A stretch of DNA of 64,000 nucleotides from Prinsepia uniflora (taxonomy: Eukaryota; Streptophyta; Magnoliopsida; Rosales; Rosaceae): the NCBI GenBank assembly GCA_032719365.1, contig CM064872.1:20243572-20307571 (forward strand), given 5' to 3'. The position numbers and the translations under genes are program-made. Of the stretch, positions 44,100-55,083 are shown piece after piece. The notes beneath the pieces were generated by a model, which made no database searches, was not told the DNA's origin, and was given only the letters and a program-made list of their open reading frames with translations. How positions within the stretch are numbered: position 1 is the first letter of the stretch; each line of letters begins with the position of its first letter.

Positions 44100-44699
44100 A
44101 TCATCGCTCCCAAATATCCAATCACATGTGCATATTATAATTTCAGCATTTTAAGGTCTGAATGCACTGTGATATTGGTCTAGAACTCTCCGCCAACACT
44201 AAAAGCCGATGCAGACGCAACAGTAGAGATAGGAATAGACAAAATATCACGCGCCATAATAAATAAATCAGAACAACAAAATTGATTAGCTGTCGAAAAA
44301 TTAGGAACATTCAGTTTTATCTTCCTATCAACTTTTGGCTCATCTAATTACAACTACAACTAACTATTTTAGGTAGAAAAAGTGAATTCCTCATTCTCAA
44401 AGTCATCAAATTCCTATACGATATCATAAACTACAAGATTTATATTGATGAAAATAATTATATAAAAAAGAAACAGCAACTCCAATCTAAGATTTTAGAA
44501 TCATAAGCAAGTATAGTAAGAAATTTTATAATAAATATCGTTTTTTTACCTTTATTACATCTATACATTCTTTAGAAACCATGTCAATATCATTGGAAGA
44601 CCGAGAAGATGATGGATGACTTGTTGGACCTGTGGGTTTAGAATACTTTTGCATATGTAAGTCAAACAACTCAAACAACTTCTCACGCACATTAGCCAT
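44100..44699 (-). pseudogene. hAT transposase C-terminal remnant
   Basis: On the minus strand one exon runs from an ATG at 44699 (MANVREKLFELFDL) to a donor-like GTAAAA at 44549, covering the segment before the dimerisation domain. A second stretch (about 44365-44180) reads LDEPKVDRK, then MARDILSIPISTVASASAFS and VGGEF, then stop. This is the hAT C-terminal dimerisation signature (L-x-x-x-A-x-D-x-L-S-I-P-x-x-T-V-A-S-E-S-A-F-S). The stop after VGGEF and the missing catalytic regions show a dead fragment. It was cut by, or lies beside, the LARD on the left and the reverse Gypsy on the right. Confidence 0.85.
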
Positions 44700-45911
44700 T
44701 TTTAAAAGGCAACATCATACAACATTTTATGACTAAACACCACAAATTGAATTTTGTATCGAGGATACAAAATTACAGCGATACAAAGGATCAAGCTATA
44801 GTCTTTCCAATACTTGTCAAACTTTTATATCATTTGACAGGAACCGTCCCCAATAACACCTTGTTAACCACACACGGGTCCTGCTCCCGTTTGACATGTA
44901 ACTTATAAGATCGAAGTTTCCATAACACCCATCAAACAAGGGATACTCTTACTTTTTACCAGTTCATGACTCTACCTCTGATGCCTCGAATCCCGTGCAG
45001 CGACTCTGAAGGGTTTCAAAATCGAGAAGACATGTGAGGGGACAAAAATAAGTAATGTAAACACAATTCGAAAACATAAGTAATTCCCTTCGTTTTATAA
45101 AATTATGCATGCACATGATAAATTCTGAAATCTCGATAAAACAAAGAGAAAATAAGTAAACTCGAAATACATGCAAATACTAGAAATCCAGCCATAACAG
45201 AAAATAGGTCAACATAAAGTCATATCAAGCACTATAACCACAATCACACTGAACCAACCCATCCACGATGTCAGAATCTCAATCATCATACTATATCCAT
45301 ACTACCGGTAGGTCATACCACTCAGGAACATAAAACCCATCATTGGACATTCGAGGATGGGTTGGACTCGTAAATTGTACACATCGCCTCGAAAATTGTA
45401 CCATTGGACTTGTAACGTCGAATAAATCAAAATTCGCGTTGACCACATTTTGAGATGAGTTGCCACGTGCCCCTATGTGCGAGAAACCCTTACTGTTCAT
45501 CATCTTCTACCCTGGGTTAGGTTAACCCGCGGGTCTGCAACTCAAACCTGACCCAGACGACTTGATCCGGTTCAAACTTCACTATTTCCATGTCAAATTA
45601 CCCATTTTTAGCATATAGAATCCTTCATATAATAAGTTCTATGATGTTTAAATCACCAAAACACAGTTAACAATTAAAGCCCAAAATATAAAGTTTCGGC
45701 CAAACTTACCATCCACTTTTCCAAGCAATTCCAGCATCCAAACTATTTGATTTCAAGATCTAATTGATCGTAAAAACTCTATAATAGTGTTAGAGTTGGT
45801 AGTTTCCAAGCTTCCATTCCCTAACTGAAAGCCAGAAAGCAAAATCGTGAAACCATGGTTTCAGGTTCTAGGTCTGCCTGTTTTCGTCCTATTTCCCTAG
45901 CTTTCCTTTTT

Positions 45912-45912
<1 letters not shown>

Positions 45913-45958
<46 letters not shown>
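45913..45958. repeat. (CT)n microsatellite in the 3' LTR
   Basis: About 22 CT units within the left LTR of the reverse element; the homologous tract in the right LTR is at 54990-55082. The solo LTR at 45988 lies 29 bp away. Confidence 0.95.
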
Positions 45959-45960
<2 letters not shown>

Positions 45961-45987
45961 ATTTCTCTATTTATTTCTCTCATTTCA

Positions 45988-48431
45988 TGTGGCGACCCGG
46001 AAATTCGAAAAAGGAAAAATTGGAAAGAAATGACGATTTTACCCTTGGTTTTGAGGGCCGAAAGTTGACTTTTTTATCGAGACCTTGTTAGGATTTTCCG
46101 AAAGGACCGTTGGATAGGTCTCAGGGCATTGAATCCGTAGACAGGCGGCATGCGTCAATCGAAGTCCGAATGGAAAAGTTATGGGTCTCGAACGACGAGG
46201 GGCATTTTGGTCATTTTGTTGGAAAGGGGAAAAAGGTAATTTTGGGCTGGGATTTGATGAGTCGACCATCTGGTGCGTCATACAGTTGTGTGAGTGACAT
46301 CTGTCACTATGATAGTGTGAATTAGTGGCAGTGAGGTGTGGCGGTGGTGTGTGAGTCATCTTCACCACCGTGTATGGGTTTTAGGAAAGAAAAACAAAGT
46401 TTGATGAATGAAAAACCATATCCCTACAATCACTACCAGTTAGTCGATTCAATTGAGAGGATGAACTAGAGTGAGAAACGAGTCAGAATAAGAGAAGAAA
46501 GGAAAACAATAACCCTTAAACCTGAATGCCCAAACCGTGGAAGTTTAATGCTTCAAAAATTCGAACTTGAAAGTATGTGCTGTGATGAGTGAAATTGACC
46601 CTCAATTGAGTCTTCTGGGATCATTTCGACTGGAAACAACTCGAATTTGACGACAATTGATGACGTTTTGACATAGAATAGAAGGGGTGTGAACTTTGGA
46701 ATTGTGAGTTTCAGTTCGAGTACTTGGAAGGATTGAAGATTGTAATTGGCCTTGGACATATACTTAGTAGAATCCCAAGAAGCTTTTTGACGCATCAATT
46801 GAAAGAAAACAATCAATTTTGAACGAAATTGGAGGATGAACAATGCTCAGGTATTCGTTGAAAAGTTGAGATCGAATGGAAGAATTGAGGTAAGTTCTCA
46901 AGTAATTGAGATTACAGAACCTTAATTGGATGAATAACGATGCTAATGAAAGGTTTAATTGTAAAAATTGATACAGAATTGATGGGGATCTAATCGGGTT
47001 GCTTCGCGGGTTGCAAGATCCGTTTATCACTTAAACGGGTGGGAGAGACGACACTGTAGCACGCACGTGGGTTTCACGCGCAACCACTCACGGTGGCGCG
47101 TGAGGGCGCATGGGCACGATTCTCGAGGTGAGGTCAACATGAATTTTGTTCCATTTAATGTAACGAACATTTTAGCATTGGTTTCGAGGCGATCAGACAC
47201 CGTTTCGATATTGTTTCAAGAATCCGAAGGTTTATGTCGCATTTTTAATTTGTAATTAATTCCCAAAAAATTATGGGAAATTAAGATGATATTCATTGAG
47301 TCATTAGTGACCCTGAATAATGATTTTGGATAGGACTTGGAATTCCTGGAAAGTACCGAAAATTACAGAAACGCGTGTAGCTTGGAAAGCGAGCGGTTTG
47401 GACGGTGTGTGAGTGGACGTTTGTTTTATAAACTTATATGCATGCATAGTTAAATGTTTTACATGATTTTTTGCATGATTTGAATTGCAATGATTTGGCA
47501 TGATTATTTATGGATTTAATGATTATTTTAATCAGTGTGTTGGGCACGTTTTTCGAGAAACTGTGAGATTGCTATTTTGGGCGAAGGCCCGGGATTTGAG
47601 ATCGGTTTTGAATTGGATTATGAGTCAGGGATTGATTTGATGGATTTGTAATGTTTTTCGGATATTTTATGGATTTATGTGAAAATGGCAACTTAGGTTG
47701 CGGCTGCACGGATTTGCGTGAAAATGAGATTTGGGCTTAAGACCCCGTGAGAAATGATTTTGACGTGGTTTTAATGATGATTTTGAAATAAAGATTTTGA
47801 TTTGGATCTATTTTCAATGCCCCCAGATGTGTAATTCCTGGGTAGACTTCAGATTAATTCCCGGAGGGACTCCGGATGTGTAATTCCTGGAGGGATAAGA
47901 TGTGTAATTCCCGGTGAGGCTGGATGTGTAATTCCCAGCAGGGTTGGACGTATAATTCCCAGCAGGATGATAACTCTGGATGTGTAATTCCCAGAGGACC
48001 CTCAGATGTATAATTCCTGAGTTATGTGCTTTATTTTATGATAAAATGGTTTTATGAAATGATTCATATGTTTGGCTTGAGAGACGGGATTTGATACTCT
48101 TAATGTGATTTGGCTGAAAAGCTGGTGATTGTTATTCATATGTTTGATTCTATGCATGCATGGTTTGATAAACTTGAGGGTAAATGATGTATTTTGAAAT
48201 GTGTTTTAAATGATATTATTTTTGTCCACTCACACCTTTCCTGTTTTGATGACCCTCCAGGCCGTGAAACGATGTTCGGGGTCGATCGAGAGGCGGAGGC
48301 ATGAACGGAAATCAGTGCAGTTATCCCTTGTCTGACAGGTGTTGAAGGGTAGTTTCGGACTTCAGTTGACTTGTCAGACGGGAGCAGGACCGGACACGGT
48401 TATCAAAGTCCAGTTGGGACGGGTCCTGTCA
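45988..48431 (+). mobile_element. Solo Gypsy LTR, copy C (2.44 kb)
   Basis: Starts TGTGGCGACCCGG and ends GGGACGGGTCCTGTCA; flanks TTTCA (45983-45987) and TTTCT (48432-48436) match 4 of 5. Inserted, in opposite orientation, beside the CT tract of the host LTR. Carries mini-hairpin array C and the conserved GAG/GTAAGT (~46889) and gaccctccag (~48250) sites. Confidence 0.88.
47822..48021 (+). repeat. Mini-hairpin array C: constant 11-nt loop, covarying stems
   Basis: Six stem-loops share the loop RYGTRTAATTC (ATGTGTAATTC in four). Stems: CCCAG/CTGGG (47822-47842), CTCCGG/CTGGAG with one wobble (47870-47892), GCTGG/CCAGC (47919-47939), GTTGG/CCAGC (47943-47963), CTCTGG/CCAGAG (47974-47996), CTCAG/CTGAG (48001-48021). 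Two further copies of the loop sequence (near 47852 and 47900) lack good stems. Confidence 0.88.
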
Positions 48432-48920
48432 TTTCTTTTCTTCTTCTTTTCTTTCTTTCATAGGCTCTCTTCTTCATTTCCCTGGTTTCTCACTTTCGGC
48501 CAACACCATTCATAGTGTTCGACCGTGTTCCACCGAAGCACTCAAACTAGCACAAAGATACCAATATATAAAGTGATAAGTGATAAGTCGGTGGAAAGAG
48601 AAAATATCAGGCCCTTCTAGACACTAGACACTTGTCAACATCCAATAAAATCTCTTTATAAAATGGTCAATTTACCCATAATGCCAAATTTACCAAAATG
48701 CCCTTGATCGTTCTAGACACATAATAAACTCATTCGACCTCTGATTCCAGCATATCACCTGTCTACGAATTCAAGAATTAGAGACTTTTGTAACAGTCTT
48801 TGCAAAATGTCCAATAGATACCCGGGTCAGAAAGTCAACGTTTGACCATTCCAAGGGCAAAATCGTCATTTCTATCAAAATTTCTAAATTTTATTTTCTT
48901 CGAATATCTTGTTCGTTACA

Positions 48921-51900
48921 TCCTACCCCCTTAAAGAAATTTTGTCCTCAAAATTTTAAACCATTAATTGGGGTAGAATCAAGAATTACCCGAGAATTAC
49001 CTTATACTCTAACTAAATCACACAAGCAATCTCCAAATTGTCATGATCGTACCAATATAACTCTTGAGCTATATCACCTATTTAATTTCCACGAACAAGT
49101 AATTTGCAGTCATAAGAATATAAAATCAAACAATATTAATAATCGAACCAATATAAAGAAACATCGAATCAACATCTGAGTCATACCCACGCGTTTATCA
49201 CATTAGTAATGAATATCATCCGTTAATGCACCCAAGAGTAATACCCAGACATCTCAACTCCAATTTCCATCATAATGTATCACAATTCTACGTATAGACT
49301 GCCCAGGAACCAAAATCAGTATTGCTTAGCAATATCCGAAAACTGCATTCCGTACTGTTGGACATGTCTAACATCTTATTACCTCCTTTAGGTTTGGCCT
49401 TTACCAGCTGAACAAAACTAATCATTAACTCAAGCTAGAGTTACAATGGACTACAATACAAGACATGAACTTGCACCTCGAACCTCATCCGTCAAGATCT
49501 CACTAATTGATTCATCACTTAAGTATCTCATTTCATATCACATAACCACAAACCGTAGGAATACAATAATTAAACAACTTCTTAACCAAGATGAGGTCCA
49601 TATTTCTTAAAATTTATACGCATCAAGTCAAAACAAAATATGTAGATGTAGATGTCAGGTATACCAAAATCAAAACCAACAGTTTAGCTAACCACTTCTT
49701 AAGAACATAATCATAGACCGGGAAACCAAGTCAATTATAAAACTTCCTCAACTAAACTGGTCTCATATTCCACATCGATAAGCACCAGGTTAACGATTCA
49801 CCTAATCAAATCTGGATAATCGGGTCTTTATCTTAATAACCAATCTGCATAAACCATCCAAGTCACACCCGAACACTTATCATAATAGGAATAACATAGC
49901 TTACAAGTTAAATCACACGAGAATTATATCTAGGCTGACCGAAGTTTCCATTCGAATGTCAATCATACTGCATATTAGTATGATATACAGGCTAGTATCC
50001 CAAATGCCAAACATTTAGGAACATCCTTAATGTAAATTGTTTGAGAACCATTATTCTCTAATGGTGGACACAAGTCATGAGCCAAATCACACAAGTCACA
50101 TACTAGAACGCAGCCCTTGACACACGTTCCAAGTAAAGAAATTACCCAACCGAGATTAAGTTTAAATATCACATCCATAAAATATCCTGAAGTATTCATA
50201 TCCAATCCACACAACACTTAAGCTTAACACCAAATTCGACACAACCCAACTACTTGAGTTCTTTCCCAACTCCTATTCATTACTTAAGGTTGTACTCAAC
50301 ATTTCCACTTTCCAACTTCTTTTCGAACTATAGTTCTCAATTTCGACTTTTCTCATATCTTGGCTCAATATTCTCACTCACGATTGAGTGTTAAGTCATT
50401 ATCCAAAGATAAAGCTATTGTCATCATTCACCCCTTATTTAAACACAGGGTCTCCGAAAAGGTGCTAAGTACACGTTTCCCTCAATTTCAAGCTCATAAT
50501 CACACACTCGAAAGTATAGACATATCGGGTTTTCAATTTTCCTTCACTATTTATCCTCCCCTTTCTAAGCGTATGCTTTTCTCTTGTTTTCTTTCTTATT
50601 CCACTATCTTACTCATTTCCAAGCCTTATACTAGTATTCATAAAACTAGTTCATATACGGTAATCACCCATGCATAACAATGAAAAATTACACAAAACCA
50701 ACATATCAAGTCATTAGATAAAGATGTCGTTATCCACAATTTATCCTACCAGTCTAAATCTTGCATAGGTAGTTCTTCACATCTCCAGTCCTTTCTTATA
50801 TGGTCTAAACTAACAGGGACTCCATATATTACCCTCCATACATTTTCCCAAGAACTGGGCAGTCTTGTTAGACTAATTCACTGTCAATACTTCGGCGTAG
50901 GTCCTGGATAATCCCTTGTTCCACAGTCTGGTTACAACTATCCAATTAAGAATTCTCAGATGTACTAGCAAGTGCATCAAAGATGCAGTCATCGATTCAC
51001 CCGAGAGGCCACAATTACCTTGAGCAAACATATTAATGACGAGGAACGCAATTACTCTTTGGATTCCAACTGAACATATCAATTCTGCGATTTCATGTAG
51101 TTTGACTTATCAACCGATATCCAATCGTCAGTCTTTACCATAATTTCTCTGGGTTTTTAGAAGCTGAAGTGACAATTTTACCATTAGATGAATCCCACAT
51201 CAACCTATGAATCGGAAGAAACTGCCACATTCATATGGTTCCCACTACGACATCCCTTACTCATTGGTGTAACACGATATATATCCAAACTCTGTCACCC
51301 ATTACCTCAAGACATTTTATCAATAACATTCTTCATGAATGGTGGTACTCCTTAGTACCCCCAAACAGAATCATGTAAGCTAAAACATAAAATTAATCCA
51401 TTTTCTTACTCAAAGTACTATCCACTCCATACACGTTCTTTAGACAACACCAGATCACCAAAACCTTGTTATCTTGACTTTAGATTTTCTCAGGTTCTTT
51501 GGGTGACAATATACTTTAGCTTCTTATGGTCCGTCAAGTTTTATACCCTTATCGAAAGGATAGTACCTTCACACCTTTATCCATTATTATTGGTTCCAAG
51601 TCCTATGTGGGATAGTCTATCTCATAGGGCTTTAGTGGTCACATACATAACCATACAACAAAACAACAACAATCAAGTTCCATATTACACAATTCATGGA
51701 CCATGAGACCATAACAACCCTCACACACTTTTTAAGTAATTCTCAATGGCCCTTAGTATCAAGGAGGACACCTTCAGTAACTTTTACACACTCTTTACCA
51801 ACAAACACACATATCTGTAGATGTGGGCCTCAAAGCACGAAGTAATCCATCTTATGGCCCATTATCCAACTTATGAACCTAGTAACTTCTGGGTTTTGCT

Positions 51901-52993
51901 TCCTTCAAATTTATATTTTCAATTTCCTCGTCAACAAACAACAAGTTGTAATCATATAACCTTTTTGTATTATTCTACCATTCGAAAACTTCTTAACTTT
52001 TATTACTATCTCTTTTCCTTAATTTTTTTGGGGATCCGTACTAATTTTGTGAATTGGTATTACATATACCAAAGAAGTACATTTCCAATTAAGGTGAACA
52101 TGTATTAAATGTGCATACAATGGATCCCTCCATTAGGATAATGATCCTTATCACAAACCAAGTCAAGGACGACCAAATGCCCTTACTAAATCCCTAAGTG
52201 TTGTAAGGGTATGAGTTAATCCAAATAACAAACTAACAACTTACCATGGCCTTATCTCGTATGGAGGGCTATTTTGGGAATCTTATACTTCTTTATTCAA
52301 CTTATAAATCACAAATCAATTATGAAAAATGTTCTAACCTCTCTTAACTACTTAAACATATCACTTATCCAAGACAGGGGGTCTTTCTTCCGTACTACCA
52401 CTTTATCAAACTACACAAAATCATTACACAATTGCATCTTATATAGTCCAACAACTAGGTTTATCTGGCTCGTAACATCGCTTCAGGTTCCATCTTGAAC
52501 CCTTAATCAACATTCACTTTATTTCAACATGTTTTCTTCCAGCTTTTCCCAAGTCCTATTCTCGTAATGCAACTCACATCCAAACCATAACCGGATGTCT
52601 TGACGCCTATGGAAGTTCCAATTTGATACTCAAAATTCATACAATTACTGATACATGTAATTATTAACCAAGACATTACTACAGACGTCAGATCCAACAT
52701 AAGGCCTTTCATCACGTTAATCCTTAAACACTTATTCCAACAAGGGAAACATGTTCATTTATCTCATCTAAGTCCAACATAACGAAAAATACACTGACTT
52801 TCACTAGTGAGATCACTTACTATCTGGACCCACGTAATTTCTTTGTATTCAACTGATAATCGTAATCTTCTTCTAGCCCTACAACTATCCTAGGCTCTTA
52901 TGCTCGTCTCATTTCTAGGCCGTGCACGACGCTAGCCTTTCGGTGGCATGATAATTGCAAGCACAACTCAAACCTAAGCTTTGATATCAAGTT
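48921..52993 (-). other. Internal region of the reverse Gypsy element, no pol found
   Basis: After the primer site, the minus strand reads ATGCCACCGAAAGGC at about 52950 (MPPKG, compare MPPRR in the intact chromovirus), but a stop follows at once and no capsid, zinc knuckle, RT, RNase H or integrase motif could be found in the remaining ~4 kb. Minus-strand frames (for example 52524-52715 and 49975-50217) are short and unrecognised. It is either a non-autonomous derivative or extremely decayed. The end before the PPT (gaggacaaaatttctttaag) resembles the chromovirus end. Confidence 0.6.
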
Positions 52994-53429
52994 GACAGGA
53001 CCCGTCCCCAATAACACCTTGTTAACCACACTCGAGTCTTGCACCCGTCTGACATGTAACTTAAAAGATCTAAGTTTCTCAACACTCATCAGACAAAAGA
53101 TACTTTTACTTTTTTCCAGCTCATGCCTCCGCCTCTGAAACCTCGATTCCCATGCAGTGGCCCTGGAGGGTTTCAAAATCTAGAAAACGTATGAGTCGAC
53201 AAAAATAAGTAATTTAAAACACAGTTCAAAAACATAAGTAATTCCCTCTGTTTTATAAACTTTGCATACACGTGATAAATTCTCAAATCTCGATAAAATA
53301 AATAGTAAATAATCAAGCTAAAAAATACGTGCAAATACTAGAAATCTAGTCATATCAGTAAATAAGTCAACATAAAGTCATATCAAGAACTTTAACCACA
53401 ATCACACTAAACCAACCCATCATGGACAT

Positions 53430-53600
53430 TCGAGTGCCACATGGGAAAATAGAGCCCAGCTTTGGACGTCCAGGTGTGAAACGACTAGGAAAACAGAGCC
53501 CAGCTCTGGACGTCTAGGTCCTAACCCAAATAACCCGTCTCAAGAAAACAGAGCCCTACTCTGTACGTCTGAGACTATACAATCGTTTAGGAAAATTGGA
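53430..53600 (-). repeat. Mini-hairpin array G in the reverse 5' LTR
   Basis: Three to four copies of a gaaaacagagcccagctctgg-like core. The best is flanked by GTCTCA (53537-53542) and TGAGAC (53570-53575), with an inner stem ACAGAG-CCCTA-CTCTGT. Another copy keeps CAGAG-CCCAG-CTCTG with flanks GACTAG/CTAGGTC. The pattern matches arrays A-F but on the opposite strand. Confidence 0.65.
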
Positions 53601-54985
53601 CATCTAAGCATCAATCACACCGCATCCCGAGAAGGGCTATCCAACACATCAGAATCCACATATATCCAAATCACATCATAGATATCGAGAAAAATCATAT
53701 TTACGACTCATGTCAATTTCATAATCCAAGACCATTTCTCGAAATCCGGACCAAAGATCTAACCACAAGTTATGTCAAAACCTTGTAAAATGTGTCATTA
53801 AAATAATCCATAAAATCCATAGTATGATCATATCACATCACCAAAGAAGAAACAACATATTTTTATGATACACATCAATTCTAAAATCAAATTCAAAATT
53901 CAGTATAACGCCATAATACGAAATATGCAAATTCCTTGTAAAACGAGTACTAAACCAATTTCAGTAAAATAACCAAAAAACATATAAAATCATACTCAAA
54001 TCAATATCACCAAAACCATGTAGGAAATTCATATCGAGTCTAAAACCCATTTCAAAATTCAATAGAAACCCAAAACACGACATATGGAAGTTCCTCATAA
54101 AATGTGCATTTTCAATGAATTGTAATTTCACCAAAAATCACATAAAGATCATAACTGATCAAACATCACTAAAATCACATAGAAAAGTATTTAAAACATG
54201 TAAATATGCATGCATAGGAGTTTAGGGAAAATATAGTCCACTCACACTCAGTCCGCGCGATCTGATACTAACTTGCACGCATTTCTGTAATTTCCAAACC
54301 CTTGGAAACCTATCATAAACCATTTCTAAGGGTTACTAATCATCCCCAGTAACTCGTATTTTAATCCCTTAATTTTTTGGGATTTTAATGAACTTAAAAC
54401 AACCCATAAACCTTCAGATAGTCAAAATTGCTTCAAGACGATACCCGATCACCTTGAAAATTGTACCGTTGGACTCGTAACGTCGAATACGTCAAAATCC
54501 GTATTGATCAAATTTCGAGATGAGATGCCACTCGCCCCCATGCGCCAGAAACCCTCATTGCACGTGGAAACCATGCATTTTACTGTTCATTATCTCCTAC
54601 CCTGGGTTGGGTCGACCTGCAGCTCCACAACTCATGCCCGACCCAGTTTAAACTTCATTATTTCCATGTCAAATTACCCAGTTTTAGAATCAAAACTCTT
54701 CTAATCCCTCCTATAACAAGTTCTATGATGTTTAAATCACCAAACACAGTTAACAATTAAAGCCCAAAACTTAAAGTTTTAGCCAAACTTACCATCTTCC
54801 TTTCTGGGAAATTCCATTATCCATACTCTTTGATTTCAAGCTCTACTTGATCGTAAGACCTCCAAAACAGTGTTAAGAGTACCATGTTTCCAAGCTTCCA
54901 TGCCCTAACTGAAAACCCAAAAGCAAAACCTTGAAACCATTGTTTCAGGTTCAAGATTTGCCTGTTTTCTTCCTATTTCCCCAAC

Positions 54986-54989
<4 letters not shown>

Positions 54990-55082
<93 letters not shown>
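54990..55082. repeat. (CT)n microsatellite in the 5' LTR, split by solo LTR D
   Basis: About 46 units with one TTT interruption, continuing as ctctctctctctctc at 57825 beyond the inserted LTR. Confidence 0.95.

Positions 55083-55083
<1 letters not shown>

Noticed and set aside
47822..48021. CRISPR array
   Set aside because: Plant nuclear context, repeats too short and irregular, spacing not uniform; units are hairpins within an LTR.
49975..50217. Minus-strand 80-residue frame in the Gypsy interior
   Set aside because: Considered as a gag or pol piece; no zinc knuckle, RT, RNase H or integrase residues are present.
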